A stretch of 64,000 nt of DNA, from positions 2,356,001 to 2,420,000 of the forward strand of contig NZ_CP053108.1 in assembly GCF_013009075.1 (NCBI RefSeq), in the 5' to 3' direction. A program made the translations under genes and the position numbers. The DNA comes from Halomonas sp. TA22 (GTDB lineage: Bacteria > Pseudomonadota > Gammaproteobacteria > Pseudomonadales > Halomonadaceae). Of this stretch, positions 27,859-38,096 are shown in pieces. How positions within the stretch are numbered: position 1 is the stretch's first letter; each line of letters opens with the position of its first letter. The notes beneath the pieces were generated by a model, which ran no database searches, was not told the origin of the DNA, and worked only from the letters and a program-made list of their open reading frames with translations.

Positions 27859-29135
27859 CAGTCGCTCCCCTCACCGCCGGGAAGCAGCGACTCGCCGGCC
27901 CACAGTGCCTCAAGAGGCTCGCGACGGCGCACCAGGTGGGCCTGGTCGCCATCGACCATCACCTCGGCAGGCTTGGGGCGGCTGTTGTAGTTCGAGGCCA
28001 TCACGAAGCCGTAGGCGCCGGCCGAGCGCACCACCAGCAGGTCGCCAGGCGCAATCGCAAGGGCACGATCCTTGCCCAGGAAGTCGCCGGTTTCGCATAC
28101 CGGGCCGACCACATCGTAGTGCTGTGTCTCGCGCGACGTGCGGGTGTCGGCCGGCAGAATCTGCTGCCACGCCTGGTAGAGCGCGGGGCGGATCAGGTCG
28201 TTCATGCCGGCGTCGACGATGGCAAAGTTCTTCTCCTCGCCGGGCTTGAGGTATTCGACCCGAGTCAGCAGCACGCCGGCATTGGCGGCAATCGAGCGGC
28301 CTGGTTCGAACAACAGGGTCAACGGCCGGCCCCCTTCCCAGCGTGAGAGGCGCTCGAGCAGCGAGGCGGCGTAGTCGAAGGGCGCCGGGGGTTGTTCGCC
28401 CTGGTAGGGCACGCCAAGTCCGCCACCAAGGTCGAGATGCTCGATCTCGATGCCGCGGGCATGGAGCTTGTCGAGCAGCACCAGCAACCGGTCGAGGGCG
28501 TCGAGAAACGGCGAGAGTTCGGTGAGCTGGGAGCCGATATGGCAATCAAGCCCCACCACTTGCACGTTGGCCATCGCGGCAGCCGTTTCATAAACCGATA
28601 GCGCTTCGTCCACGGCGATGCCGAACTTGTTGGCCTTGAGCCCGGTGGAGATGTAGGGGTGGGTCTTGGCGTCGACATCGGGATTGACGCGCAGCGACAC
28701 CGGCGCCAGCTTGCCGAGCCTGCCGGCCACGGCGTCAAGTCGCTCGAGTTCGGGCAGCGACTCGACATTGAAGCACTTGATGCCGACCTCCAGAGCCCGG
28801 ACCATCTCCGCTTCCTGCTTGGCGACGCCGGAGAAGACCACCTTGGCGGGGTCGCCACCTGCGGCCAGCACCCGCTCCAGCTCGCCCAGTGAGACGATGT
28901 CGAAGCCGGCGCCGAGTCTTGCCAGCAGGTTGAGCACCGCGAGGTTGGAGTTGGCCTTAACCGCGTAGCATATCAGGTGCGGGTGATTGCCCAGAGCCTC
29001 GGTATAAGCGCGGAAGTGACGCTCCAGGGTGGCGCGGGAGTAGACGTAGCAGGGGGTGCCGAAACGCTCGGCCAGCTGCGACAGCGGGACATCCTCGGCA
29101 TACATTTCACCGTTGCGGTATTCGAAGTGGTCCAT
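27858..29135 (-). CDS. lysA: Diaminopimelate decarboxylase
   Basis: 425 residues, PLP-dependent fold III. The PLP-binding Lys is in [13 protein letters not shown]. Also seen: [52 protein letters not shown], and [11 protein letters not shown] with the active-site Cys. It makes lysine from meso-DAP, the product of the adjacent dapF. The start [16 protein letters not shown] is typical and lies 2 bases after the lptM stop. Confidence 0.97.
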   Translation of the reverse strand: MDHFEYRNGEMYAEDVPLSQLAERFGTPCYVYSRATLERHFRAYTEALGNHPHLICYAVKANSNLAVLNLLARLGAGFDIVSLGELERVLAAGGDPAKVVFSGVAKQEAEMVRALEVGIKCFNVESLPELERLDAVAGRLGKLAPVSLRVNPDVDAKTHPYISTGLKANKFGIAVDEALSVYETAAAMANVQVVGLDCHIGSQLTELSPFLDALDRLLVLLDKLHARGIEIEHLDLGGGLGVPYQGEQPPAPFDYAASLLERLSRWEGGRPLTLLFEPGRSIAANAGVLLTRVEYLKPGEEKNFAIVDAGMNDLIRPALYQAWQQILPADTRTSRETQHYDVVGPVCETGDFLGKDRALAIAPGDLLVVRSAGAYGFVMASNYNSRPKPAEVMVDGDQAHLVRRREPLEALWAGESLLPGGEGSD

Positions 29136-29137
29136 GC

Positions 29138-29332
29138 TCAGCTCTCTTCATCGGGCGTTTCGTCGTCAGGCTCGGATGCGGGGACGGTGTGGGTGACGTC
29201 GCCCTGAGGGTCGTAGCGCTCGGCTGCGCGGGGGTCGTCGGGTGGGTAGAGGGGGCCCTTCTGACCACATCCCGCCACCATGAGCAGCGCCAGTGCCAGC
29301 ACCGCGAGGCGTGATCTCCCGGCGCTTTTCAT
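29138..29332 (-). CDS. lptM: LPS-transport accessory lipoprotein LptM (YifL)
   Basis: 64 residues. A lipoprotein signal peptide with lipobox VAGC is followed by the hallmark CGQKGPLYPPDD. This motif and the position just upstream of lysA/dapF are typical of YifL, now called LptM, which helps oxidative maturation of the LptD/LptE translocon in the outer membrane. The acidic tail is variable. The ATG at 29332 is 1 base from the argH stop; a longer frame to 29413 lies inside argH and is rejected. Confidence 0.9.
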   Translation of the reverse strand: MKSAGRSRLAVLALALLMVAGCGQKGPLYPPDDPRAAERYDPQGDVTHTVPASEPDDETPDEES

Positions 29333-29333
29333 G

Positions 29334-30737
29334 TCAGTGCTTCTCATCGAGAGCCGCCAGTGCATCCCGGGCGCGCTGCGCCGCGGCGCGTACCTGGTTC
29401 GGGGCGGTGCCACCGATATGGTTGCGCGCCGCCACCGAGCCCTCCAGTGTCAGTATCTCGAACACGTCCGCGTCGATCTGATCGGAGAACTGGCGCAGCT
29501 CCTCGAGGCTCATCTCGGCCAGGTCGCGCTTCTCGCGAAGGCCGAAGGCGACCGATTGACCGACGATCTCATGAGCGTCACGGAAGGCGACACCCTTGCG
29601 CACCAGATAGTCGGCAAGATCGGTGGCGGTGGAGAAGCCGCGCCGTGCGGCTTCCTTCATGCTGTCTGGCTTGGCCACGATGGCCGGCACCATGTCGGCG
29701 AATGCCCGCAGGCACCCCTTGACCGTGTCGAGGGTATCGAACAGCGGCTCCTTGTCCTCCTGGTTGTCCTTGTTGTAGGCCAGCGGCTGTGACTTCATCA
29801 GCGTCAGCAGCCCCATCAGGTGACCGTAGACGCGCCCGGTCTTGCCACGCACCAGCTCCGGCACGTCGGGGTTCTTCTTCTGTGGCATGATCGATGAGCC
29901 GGTACAGAAGCGGTCGGGCAGATCGATGAAGTCGAACTGGGCGCTGGTCCACAGGATCAGCTCCTCGCTCATCCGCGACAGGTGCATCAGCAGGATGCTG
30001 GCAAAGGCGGTGAATTCGATGGCGAAGTCACGATCGCTCACCGCGTCCAGCGAGTTCTCGGCGGGGCGGGTAAAGCCGAGCAGCTCGGCGGTGACGTGGC
30101 GATCGATCGGATAGGTGGTGCCGGCAAGGGCCGCGGCGCCCAGCGGCATCACGTTGACCCGGCCCCGGCAGTCGCGCAGGCGCTCCTGGTCGCGGGCGAC
30201 CATCTCCTGCCAGGCCAGCAGGTGGTGGCCGAAGGTGACCGGCTGGGCGGTCTGCAGATGGGTGAAGCCGGGCATGATGGTATCGGCCTCGCGGTCGGCC
30301 AGCTCGATCATCCCTTGGCGCAGGCGTGTCAGTTCGGCATCGACCGCGTCGATCTCGTCACGCAGGAAAAGACGGATATCGGTAGCCACCTGGTCGTTGC
30401 GCGAACGGCCGGTGTGAAGCTTCTTGCCGGTGATGCCGATCTTGTCGGTCAGGCGTGCCTCGATATTCATGTGCACGTCTTCGAGCTTCATCGACCACTC
30501 GAACTCGCCGCGCTCGATCTCTCCGGCGATCTCGTTGAGGCCCTCGACGATGGCGTCACGCTCGGCCTCGCTCAGTACCCCGACCCCGGCCAGCATGGTG
30601 GCGTGGGCGATGGAACCGCGGATGTCGTGGTGCGCCAGGCGCTGGTCGAAACTCACCGAGGCGGTAAAGCGCTCGACAAAGGCGTCGGTGGGTTCGCTGA
30701 AGCGTCCGCCCCAGGACTGGTTGGTAGACTTCGTCAT
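29334..30737 (-). CDS. argH: Argininosuccinate lyase
   Basis: 467 residues, normal for ArgH. It splits argininosuccinate into arginine and fumarate. Seen: the N-terminal [52 protein letters not shown], and the fumarase-superfamily signature [16 protein letters not shown] with the catalytic Ser loop. The ATG at 30737 begins [11 protein letters not shown] with AGGA upstream; the longer frame to 30839 is not supported. It is the first gene of a six-gene operon ending in xerC and is divergent from hemC. Confidence 0.97.
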   Translation of the reverse strand: MTKSTNQSWGGRFSEPTDAFVERFTASVSFDQRLAHHDIRGSIAHATMLAGVGVLSEAERDAIVEGLNEIAGEIERGEFEWSMKLEDVHMNIEARLTDKIGITGKKLHTGRSRNDQVATDIRLFLRDEIDAVDAELTRLRQGMIELADREADTIMPGFTHLQTAQPVTFGHHLLAWQEMVARDQERLRDCRGRVNVMPLGAAALAGTTYPIDRHVTAELLGFTRPAENSLDAVSDRDFAIEFTAFASILLMHLSRMSEELILWTSAQFDFIDLPDRFCTGSSIMPQKKNPDVPELVRGKTGRVYGHLMGLLTLMKSQPLAYNKDNQEDKEPLFDTLDTVKGCLRAFADMVPAIVAKPDSMKEAARRGFSTATDLADYLVRKGVAFRDAHEIVGQSVAFGLREKRDLAEMSLEELRQFSDQIDADVFEILTLEGSVAARNHIGGTAPNQVRAAAQRARDALAALDEKH

Positions 30738-31001
30738 CAACTGGGATCCTGCATGTTTGTCATGAAGAGTGGCATGAATGATCGGCATCAATCGTCTGCA
30801 AGCGCCTATGGTCTGGAAGTGTACCAGAGTCCACGCCACTGGCCACGCCGGCCAAGCGGGCGGGACGATTACGGACGTGGCGTTTTTCCTCCATGGGCCA
30901 GTGCATTATGATGGTGTCATGAGCAGAGGGCGTCGGCCCTTTTGTGCCTACCTTAACCAGGGGCTATCGATAGCGGCAGCCCCTGCCGATGGGAGATTGA
31001 T

Positions 31002-31949
31002 GTGGCTGCCATTTCCACGCTGCGAATCGCCACCCGCAAGAGCCTACTGGCCTTGTGGCAGGCTGAGCATGTCCGCGACCGACTGATGGCCGAGCATCCT
31101 GGGCTCCAGGTAGAGCTGGTGCCGATGTCCACCCGGGGCGACGTGATTCTCGATACTCCGCTGGCCAAGGTCGGCGGCAAGGGGCTTTTCGTCAAGGAGC
31201 TCGAAGAGGCGATGCTCGACGGTCGTGCCGATATCGCCGTGCACTCGATGAAGGATGTGCCGATGCACTTCCCCGAGGGGCTCGGCCTCTCGGTGATCCT
31301 GCCGGGAGCCGAACCCACCGATGCCTTCGTCTCCAACGACTACGCCTCGCTGGACGCGCTGCCCGAAGGGGCGCGCATTGGTACCTCGAGCCTGCGCCGC
31401 GGTCTGCAGATGCGCGAGCGGCGTCCCGACCTCGAGATATTGAGCCTGCGCGGCAACGTCCAGACGCGGTTGGGCAAGCTCGATGCTGGCGAATTCGATG
31501 CGATCATCCTCGCCACCTCCGGCTTGCGCCGCCTGGGACTGGGCGATCGCATCGCCATGGAGTTGCCGCCGGAGGTGTGTCTGCCGGCCTGTGGCCAGGG
31601 GGCACTGGGCATAGAGTGCCGCAGCGACGACGCCGAGATCATCTCACTGCTGGCGCCTCTCGACGACCCGGATACTGCCACCCGCGTACGCGCCGAGCGG
31701 GCCATGAACACCCGCCTGGAAGGGGGCTGTCAGGTGCCCATCGGGGGGCATGCGATCTTCGAGAATGATGGGCATACCTTGTGGCTACGTGCCTTGGTGG
31801 GCAACCCCGACGGCTCGCAGGTGCTGCGCGCGGAAGGGCGGGGCAACGCCAGTGAACCCGAAACGCTGGGTATTCGCGTCGCGGAGGATCTGCTCGATCA
31901 GGGGGCCGGTGAGATCCTCGCCGAGATTTATGGCAGCGAAGAGTTCTGA
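31002..31949 (+). CDS. hemC: Hydroxymethylbilane synthase (porphobilinogen deaminase)
   Basis: 315 residues. It polymerises four porphobilinogens to hydroxymethylbilane. Seen: [64 protein letters not shown] and the dipyrromethane cofactor-binding Cys in [13 protein letters not shown]. The start is a GTG at 31002 with GGGAG 6 bases before it; an ATG two bases earlier is out of frame. It is the first gene of hemCDXY and overlaps hemD by 20 bases. Confidence 0.96.
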   Translation: MAAISTLRIATRKSLLALWQAEHVRDRLMAEHPGLQVELVPMSTRGDVILDTPLAKVGGKGLFVKELEEAMLDGRADIAVHSMKDVPMHFPEGLGLSVILPGAEPTDAFVSNDYASLDALPEGARIGTSSLRRGLQMRERRPDLEILSLRGNVQTRLGKLDAGEFDAIILATSGLRRLGLGDRIAMELPPEVCLPACGQGALGIECRSDDAEIISLLAPLDDPDTATRVRAERAMNTRLEGGCQVPIGGHAIFENDGHTLWLRALVGNPDGSQVLRAEGRGNASEPETLGIRVAEDLLDQGAGEILAEIYGSEEF

Positions 31950-32739
31950 GTTCCGACCGCGCGTCCTGCTGACTCGCCCCGGCGAGCGCGGCCAGCGCTT
32001 GGCCGAGGCGTTCTCGACACACGCTGTCGAGGCGCTGGCCCTTGACGTGATGTCCCACCAGTTGCTTCCTGAAACACCGGCCCAGCGCAGTATCTGGTTG
32101 GATATCGATCAGTATCGGCGCATCGTGGTGGTCAGCCCCTTCGCCGCCGAGTGCCTGGCCGATGCGCTGGATCGCTATTGGCCACAGCTGCCGCTGGGGC
32201 CGAGCTTCTATGCCGTGGGTGCCGCCACGGCCGAGGTCCTTCACCAACGCCTTGGCGTTAGGGTGCATGTACCGATGCCGGAGCGGGGAGAAACCAGCGA
32301 AGCCTTGCTGGCGCTGCCCTCCCTGGCTGCTCTTGATGAGCAGAAAGTGCTGCTGGTGGCGGGGGAGGGGGGGCGGCCGCTTTTGGCTGAGGCTCTGGTC
32401 GCACGTGGTGCTCAGTTGGCGCGCCTGGCACTCTATCGGCGCGTCTTGTTGCCGCCCGAAGGCGAGGCCAGGGAGTGGCTGGCGCAGGGCGACTACGCCG
32501 CACTAGTGATCTCAAGCGGTGAAGTGCTCGAATATCTGGCAGGATGGTGTGGGTCGAAGGCGTTGAACCAACCGCTAATCGTGTCCAGTCGCCGTTTGGC
32601 TACACTGGCAGACAGCCTGGGTTTCGCTGAGGTGCGCGTCGCGGGGGGCGCATCGGTCGCCGCCCTGATGGCAGCGGTGCTGAGTGCCTGCGACCTGGAT
32701 GACGCAGAAGACGATCATGACGATCTAGAAAAGGGCTAG
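31930..32739 (+). CDS. hemD: Uroporphyrinogen-III synthase
   Basis: 269 residues. It cyclises hydroxymethylbilane with ring-D inversion to uroporphyrinogen III. The family is poorly conserved, but [50 protein letters not shown] and a [33 protein letters not shown] ending give a clear match. The start within the hemC end (20-base overlap) indicates translational coupling. The acidic C-terminal tail is unusual but short. Confidence 0.92.
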   Translation: MAAKSSEFRPRVLLTRPGERGQRLAEAFSTHAVEALALDVMSHQLLPETPAQRSIWLDIDQYRRIVVVSPFAAECLADALDRYWPQLPLGPSFYAVGAATAEVLHQRLGVRVHVPMPERGETSEALLALPSLAALDEQKVLLVAGEGGRPLLAEALVARGAQLARLALYRRVLLPPEGEAREWLAQGDYAALVISSGEVLEYLAGWCGSKALNQPLIVSSRRLATLADSLGFAEVRVAGGASVAALMAAVLSACDLDDAEDDHDDLEKG

Positions 32740-32746
32740 CGACAAG

Positions 32747-34405
32747 ATGAGTAAGCAACCAAATGATCAGGACGAAAAGCAAACGTCATCCGATGCCACG
32801 CCACAGGCTTCTGCCAGTGCCAACAGCGGTGTCAATAAAGGCGCCGACAGCGACGCCAAGCGCACCGATGAGACGCATGCCGTCGCCTCGGGTGCCAGCG
32901 CTGTCGCCAAGCCTGATGATAAAGCCAAGTCTGACGAGAGCGGCAAGCCCGACAAGCCCGAAAAGGGCCGTTCGGAAGCGCGCTCGCGTCGCCGTCGCGG
33001 CCGGTCCGGCGGCGGCTCATCGTCCGATTCATCAATCGCTGCCGCTCCCCCGGGCGCTATTCTCGCCGATACTAGTAGTGCCGAACTGGCCCGTGCCGAG
33101 CAGGGCGAGCCGGCCACGGTGAGTCCGAACACGTCATCGAATGCCAGCACAGCGGAACCGGCCAAGCCCAACACTGGCAAGCCGGACTCAAACACGCCGG
33201 GTAAGGATAAACCTGCCCAGGATAACGTGGCCGACCCGCAGAAGAAGGTTCCGCCCAAATCGCAAAGCGACGAGACCAAACCCGCCGGTACGGCGGGCGT
33301 TGGCGGTGGAAGCGGTCGATCGGGAGCGGGGGGGCCGCCACGCGACACGCGCCGCGGTGGCGGCAAGTTCGGTCTGGCGGCACTGGTGCTGGCGATCGTG
33401 GTCGGAGCCGCCTTGATGGTATTTGCCTGGCAGGCCTGGGAGCGCCTGGATGCCCAGCAGCAGCGGCTGGCCGAGCTCGAGTCGGGCCAGCAGGCCAGTG
33501 GCGATAACATCAGCGAGATCGAGTCGCGTCTCGGGCAGAGTGCCGATCAGCGCGACGCAGCCCTCGACGAGGCGCTGCAGAGCATGCGTCAGGAGTTCGG
33601 CAGCTATCGCGAGGAGGTCAACGAGACTCTCGATCGCGTACTCAGTGAGCTTTCCAGCGTGCAGGAGACCGACGAGCGCGAGTGGCTGCATGCCGAAGCG
33701 GCCTATCTGTTGCGCCTCGCCAACCAGCGTCTGCAGCTGGAGCGCGACGTGGAGGGCTCCGCCGCGCTGCTGCGCACCGCCGATGCTCGCCTGGTCGATG
33801 CCGACAACCCCGCGCTCATGCCGATACGTCGCGCGATCGCCTCCGAGCTGGCTGAGCTCGACGCCGTGCCGCGTATCGATCGTACCGGTCTCTACCTGAG
33901 TCTCGATGCCCAGCAGCAGCAGCTTTCGCGCCTGCCGCTGAATCAGGATATCGAACAGCTCGCCGCCGCGCCCGGCGATGATTCACCGCCTACGGGCACC
34001 TGGCAGCAGCAGCTTTCGCGATTCGGTGGCGAGCTGCGCGATCTGGTCACCGTGCGTCGACACGACGAGGCGCTCGAAGCGCTGATCTCGCCCCAGCAGG
34101 AGTCCTATCTGCGCCAGAACGTGCGTCTGCTGGTCGAGCAGGCCCAGCTGGCGCTGCTGCAGGAGGAGCAGACGCTCTACGAGGCCAGCCTCGACAAGGC
34201 GATGGAGCTCGTCGAGCGCTACTACGATACTGACCGCGACGGCGTGCAGCGCTCGCTCGAGCGATTGAGCGAGCTGCGCGATGCGAGCATACGCCCCGAG
34301 CTGCCGGACATCAGTGGCTCCCAGCAGGCGTTGGCGGAGTTCATCGAGCGGCGCTTCAATGGCGGGACGGCCGAGGAGAATGGCGGCCAGGGAGATGACG
34401 CATGA
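32747..34405 (+). CDS. hemX: HemX family membrane protein with long disordered N-terminus
   Basis: 552 residues. About 200 N-terminal residues are low-complexity and rich in Ala, Ser, Lys, Asp and Pro, then comes one membrane helix (LAALVLAIVVGAALMVFAW) and a periplasmic coiled-coil plus helical domain (WLHAEAAYLLRLANQRLQLE is the family signature). E. coli HemX is about 390 residues, so the extension is large. HemX was once called a uroporphyrinogen methylase, but the sequence shows no methyltransferase motif; its role is unknown. The stop overlaps the hemY start (ATGA). Confidence 0.88.
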   Translation: MSKQPNDQDEKQTSSDATPQASASANSGVNKGADSDAKRTDETHAVASGASAVAKPDDKAKSDESGKPDKPEKGRSEARSRRRRGRSGGGSSSDSSIAAAPPGAILADTSSAELARAEQGEPATVSPNTSSNASTAEPAKPNTGKPDSNTPGKDKPAQDNVADPQKKVPPKSQSDETKPAGTAGVGGGSGRSGAGGPPRDTRRGGGKFGLAALVLAIVVGAALMVFAWQAWERLDAQQQRLAELESGQQASGDNISEIESRLGQSADQRDAALDEALQSMRQEFGSYREEVNETLDRVLSELSSVQETDEREWLHAEAAYLLRLANQRLQLERDVEGSAALLRTADARLVDADNPALMPIRRAIASELAELDAVPRIDRTGLYLSLDAQQQQLSRLPLNQDIEQLAAAPGDDSPPTGTWQQQLSRFGGELRDLVTVRRHDEALEALISPQQESYLRQNVRLLVEQAQLALLQEEQTLYEASLDKAMELVERYYDTDRDGVQRSLERLSELRDASIRPELPDISGSQQALAEFIERRFNGGTAEENGGQGDDA

Positions 34406-35625
34406 GAAAGCTGATCCTCCTGATCGTCATCGGGCTGGCGCTCGGGGCGCTGTTCGGTCAATTGATGGTATCGGTGCCTGGCTACTGGCTGATCCGGGTC
34501 GGCGATACCTCGGTGCAGACCTCCTTCTGGTTCGGCCTGATACTACTGTTGGCCGCCTTCATGGTGCTTCACTTCACGTTACGCATCTTCAGCCGCATGC
34601 GCCGCCCGGTGAGTCGGCTCAAGTTGTGGAATAGCCGCACACGCAATCGCAACGCCATGAAGCGTACCGTCAAGGGGCTGGTGGCACTGGCCGAAGGGCG
34701 CTGGAAGCGCGCCGAAAAGTCGCTGGTCAAGGCTGCCGACGACTCCAGCACGCCGCTGGTCAACTACCTATCTGCTGCTCTGGCGGCGCACTACCAGGGT
34801 CGCTACGAGCAGGCCGATACCCTGCTCAAGCGCGCCCATCTCTCCACCGAAGGCGCCGACAGCGCGGTGGGCATGTTTCAGGCCCAGTTGATGCTCGACC
34901 GTCAGCAGTTCGAGGAGGCCCTGGCCATTTTGACCCGGCTCGACAATCAGGTCCCTGGCCATCCTCAGGTGTTGAAGCTGCTCAAGCAAGCTTATCTCAG
35001 CGTCAATGACTGGGACGGCTTGCGCCGCCTCACGCCGCGGCTCGCTTCCCAGCAGCTGATTGCCCAGGAGGAGCGCCACACCCTCGAGCAGCGCGCCTAC
35101 CGCGAGCTGCTGATCGATGCGGCGCGCAGCCCCAACGATGTGGAGCGTGCGCGCAACTTATGGGCAGACATGCCGGACTACCTGCGTGGCGATGTCGAGC
35201 TGGTGGTGTTATATGCCGAAGCGCTAGTGCGCGGTGGCGAGGAGGCGATCGCCGAGCGCTTGCTGCGCCACTCGCTCAAGGAGCACTGGGATTCTCGGCT
35301 GGTGCTGCGCTATGGCCTGCTCAACGTGGATGCGGCGCGTCAGCTGGTCTATGCCGAGAAATGGCTGCAGGAGCGGCCCAACGATCCGGACCTGCTGTTA
35401 ACTCTGGGTCGGCTGTCGCTACGCAATGCATACTGGGGCAAGGCCCAGGAGTACTTCGAGGCAAGCCAGCGTCAGCGCCCGAGCGGTGTGGTATGTGCCG
35501 AGCTGGCTCGGCTGTATGCCAACCTGGGTGAGCACAACAAAAGCCAACTCTACTATCGTCAGAGCGTGGAGCTGCTCGACAAATCGCTCCCCTCACTTCC
35601 CCAGCCCAGCGACGACAATCCCTGA
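34402..35625 (+). CDS. hemY: HemY family TPR membrane protein
   Basis: 407 residues: two N-terminal membrane helices (LILLIVIGLALGALFGQLM and FWFGLILLLAAFMVLHF), then TPR-like helical repeats starting at RTVKGLVALAEGRWKRAEKSLV and continuing to the C-terminus. This is the proteobacterial HemY of the hemCDXY operon, not the protoporphyrinogen oxidase of the same name. Its role in tetrapyrrole synthesis is accessory and not settled. Last gene of the operon, followed by a hairpin with T-rich tail. Confidence 0.92.
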   Translation: MRKLILLIVIGLALGALFGQLMVSVPGYWLIRVGDTSVQTSFWFGLILLLAAFMVLHFTLRIFSRMRRPVSRLKLWNSRTRNRNAMKRTVKGLVALAEGRWKRAEKSLVKAADDSSTPLVNYLSAALAAHYQGRYEQADTLLKRAHLSTEGADSAVGMFQAQLMLDRQQFEEALAILTRLDNQVPGHPQVLKLLKQAYLSVNDWDGLRRLTPRLASQQLIAQEERHTLEQRAYRELLIDAARSPNDVERARNLWADMPDYLRGDVELVVLYAEALVRGGEEAIAERLLRHSLKEHWDSRLVLRYGLLNVDAARQLVYAEKWLQERPNDPDLLLTLGRLSLRNAYWGKAQEYFEASQRQRPSGVVCAELARLYANLGEHNKSQLYYRQSVELLDKSLPSLPQPSDDNP

Positions 35626-35649
35626 ATTTCACTCATATTACTTGCTCTC

Positions 35650-35673
35650 CGGGCGCCGCAAGGCGCCTTCTTT
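35650..35673 (+). terminator. Terminator of the hemCDXY operon
   Basis: GGCGCC (35652-35657), loop GCAA, GGCGCC (35662-35667), then TTCTTT. It starts 25 bases after the hemY stop. Confidence 0.7.
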
Positions 35674-35682
35674 ATATACTGC

Positions 35683-36009
35683 CCGTATGTCGTTCGCGGC
35701 GGCGCTCAGGTGGCCTTCCTGCTCGGCGAAGCCTACATTGCCATCGACTCGGCGATCATGACCGTACTAATCCGGGTACTGTCAGAAATCCTCCCGAAGA
35801 CCTTGGGCGCGACTGATTGGTGGGCAATGACTCCATCTCTCCCACCAATTCTGAAATTCATGATCGTCATTATGGGTCCTTTCATCTGGCTGACTGAACT
35901 CATTAACAACCGGCTTGGGAAGTCGAAGACCGATATCGTTCATAATATGCGCACTTACGCCAAGCAGAAATGGTTGAAGCGCCTCAAACGCGATGAGCCG
36001 ACTCGCTGA
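35683..36009 (+). pseudogene. Fragment of a DUF21/CNNM (CorB/CorC-type) transporter membrane domain
   Basis: The open frame reads ...AIMTVLIRVLSEILPKTLGA then PPILKFMIVIMGPFIWLTELINNRLGK, which matches the last part of the DUF21/CNNM membrane domain (the E-x-LPKT motif and the following helix). The first helices and the CBS domains of a full protein of about 350-430 residues are missing. No good ribosome site lies before the GTG at 35710 and the frame runs into the hem terminator region. It is therefore most likely a decayed remnant; a small functional protein is less likely. Confidence 0.55.
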
Positions 36010-36101
36010 ACCTGACGTATGGGCATCAATCAACCCAGCGTAATGCTGCCCAAGAGGCTACAAAGAGATAGCCTCGCATGACCTCGGAAAGGTACCTAAG
36101 C

Positions 36102-37808
36102 TCAGTAGAAGCGTACGCCCACCTTGACGACCTTGTCGCCCTGCACTTCGCTGACCACCCAGTGGATGCCGTGCCAACTCACATTATCGCCTACCACGGG
36201 ATGGCCGCCGACGCGTGTGGCAATGAACTCTCCTAATAACAGTTCCCCCTCCCCGGGCGTGATCGACAGACCATAGGCTTGAGCAATATCCACCAGCTTG
36301 GCTTCGGCATTGATGGTGAAGGGACCAAAGAATTCTTGTGTCTTCTTGAGCCGCGCTTCTCCGCTGAACAGCCGGTTTAAGGCGGGCAGATCCTCGTTGC
36401 GTCCGATGACACAGACCACATCCTCTAACTGTAGCCGGGTGCTGCCCTTGGGGTGCAACATGGTGTGTTCGCGGAAGAGGGCAGAGATCAAGGCACCCGA
36501 TGGGAAGCGGAGCATGCGGATCGGCGCATCATTCAGGGTCGGGTTCTCGACTCGATAGACATACATCTCATAGTCGTTCTCGGGCAGGATGCCAAGGGGG
36601 CCACGATGATTGGGCTCAACACCGGGAGGTACCTCCACTTTCATCCAGCGGGCCATCAAGGAGATGGTGCCTCCCTGGATCAATAGCGACATTAGTACGA
36701 CAGCGAAGGCGGCATTGAAATAGAGTGAGGCATCCTCGACGCCGCCAATGACAGGGAAGATCGCCAGTACGATGGGAACCGCACCTCGAAGGCCCACCCA
36801 GGAGATGAAACCGATTTCATGCCAACGGAACTTGAAGAACGGTTTGACCGATATGAGAACGGCCAATGGGCGAGCCACGAAGATCAGTGCCAGACCGACG
36901 ATCGAGGCTGGTAGCGCGTACTCGAGCAGGTCGGCCGGATTGACCAGCAACCCCAGCACCAGGAAGAGGCCGATCTGGCTCAGCCAGGCCAGGCCATCGT
37001 TCACAGGAAGAATGAAGTTGAGATGTTTGCCCGGCTGGTTGCCGATCATCAAGCCGGTGAGATAGATGGCCAGGAAACCGCTACCCCCCAAGTGGCTGGT
37101 CAGGCCGAATACGCAGAAGCCCAAAGCCAAGGCGAGCAGCGCGTAGAGCCCTGCGGCCAAGTCCACCCAGCGGATCAGGCGGGCGGCCAGTAAGCCACCA
37201 ACTACCCCGATTGCCATGCCGACCCCGAACTGTTGCACCAGGAATAGCAAGGTGTCTAGGATCCCACCCATATCCCCTACCAATAGCTCAATGAGCATGA
37301 TGGTGAGGAAGATCGCCATGGGATCGTTGGTGCCGGATTCGATTTCCAAGGTGGCGCTGACACGCTCGTTAATATTTACGCCTTGGCCATTGAGCATCGA
37401 GAACACCGCGGCCGCGTCGGTCGAACCGACGATGGCCCCTATCAGCAACCCCTCGATCAGGCTGAGGTTGAAGATCCACATGGCGATCAGCCCGGTGATG
37501 CCAGCGGTCAGAAAAACCCCGACGGTGGCCAAGGACATTGCGGGCTTGAAAGCGGCACGAAAGGTAGAGAGTCGTGTACGTAGCCCGCCATCCAGCAGGA
37601 TCAGGGCCAGGGCCAGATGGCCGATGATGAAGGCCATCGAATAGTCGTCGAAGCGAATGCCCAGCACGCCCTGTTCGCCAGCCAGCATTCCCAGGGCGAG
37701 AAAGATGACCAGCAGCGGCAGGCCGAATAGCGACGAGAGTCGGCTGGCCAGAATGCTCAGCGCAAGAAGAAAGCCGCTGAGGAGAAAAAGAGTATTGATG
37801 GAATCCAT
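36102..37808 (-). CDS. nhaP2: Potassium/proton antiporter of the CPA1/NhaP2 (CvrA) family
   Basis: 568 residues. An N-terminal exchanger domain of about 12 helices (LLVIFLALGMLAGEQGVLGI, LLIGAIVGSTDAAAVFSML with the ion-binding Asp, SGTNDPMAIFLTIML, SWVGLRGAVPIVLAIFP) is followed by a TrkA-C-like segment (DYEMYVYRVENPTLNDAPI...) and a CorC/HlyC-type C-terminal domain from about 480. This layout is that of NhaP2/CvrA antiporters, which control cytoplasmic K+ at high or changing osmolarity. I chose the ATG at 37808 with AAGG upstream; the longer frame to 37853 adds a non-membrane leader. Confidence 0.9.
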   Translation of the reverse strand: MDSINTLFLLSGFLLALSILASRLSSLFGLPLLVIFLALGMLAGEQGVLGIRFDDYSMAFIIGHLALALILLDGGLRTRLSTFRAAFKPAMSLATVGVFLTAGITGLIAMWIFNLSLIEGLLIGAIVGSTDAAAVFSMLNGQGVNINERVSATLEIESGTNDPMAIFLTIMLIELLVGDMGGILDTLLFLVQQFGVGMAIGVVGGLLAARLIRWVDLAAGLYALLALALGFCVFGLTSHLGGSGFLAIYLTGLMIGNQPGKHLNFILPVNDGLAWLSQIGLFLVLGLLVNPADLLEYALPASIVGLALIFVARPLAVLISVKPFFKFRWHEIGFISWVGLRGAVPIVLAIFPVIGGVEDASLYFNAAFAVVLMSLLIQGGTISLMARWMKVEVPPGVEPNHRGPLGILPENDYEMYVYRVENPTLNDAPIRMLRFPSGALISALFREHTMLHPKGSTRLQLEDVVCVIGRNEDLPALNRLFSGEARLKKTQEFFGPFTINAEAKLVDIAQAYGLSITPGEGELLLGEFIATRVGGHPVVGDNVSWHGIHWVVSEVQGDKVVKVGVRFY

Positions 37809-38096
37809 GCGCCGAACCTTGATCGGTGATGGCCGCCAGTATGACACATCCACGTGAACCTCAACGGTAGTCAGGGCGCTATAACATGAGGTGTCTCGTA
37901 GCTCAATGGCGATATCCTGAAGCGGCCTGAAAGTAACTATTTAATTTATAATAAGTTGTAATGCGTTTTGGCAAGGGCAGGGAAGTCGAAGAGGCTCTGG
38001 TGCATGTCGGAGCGGACACATTTTTCAAGCCATATTCTGCCAGTTCGACTCCCTCGACTTCGGTCGCCGGAGCCGGGTGGAGCCGCTCCAGGCTCA

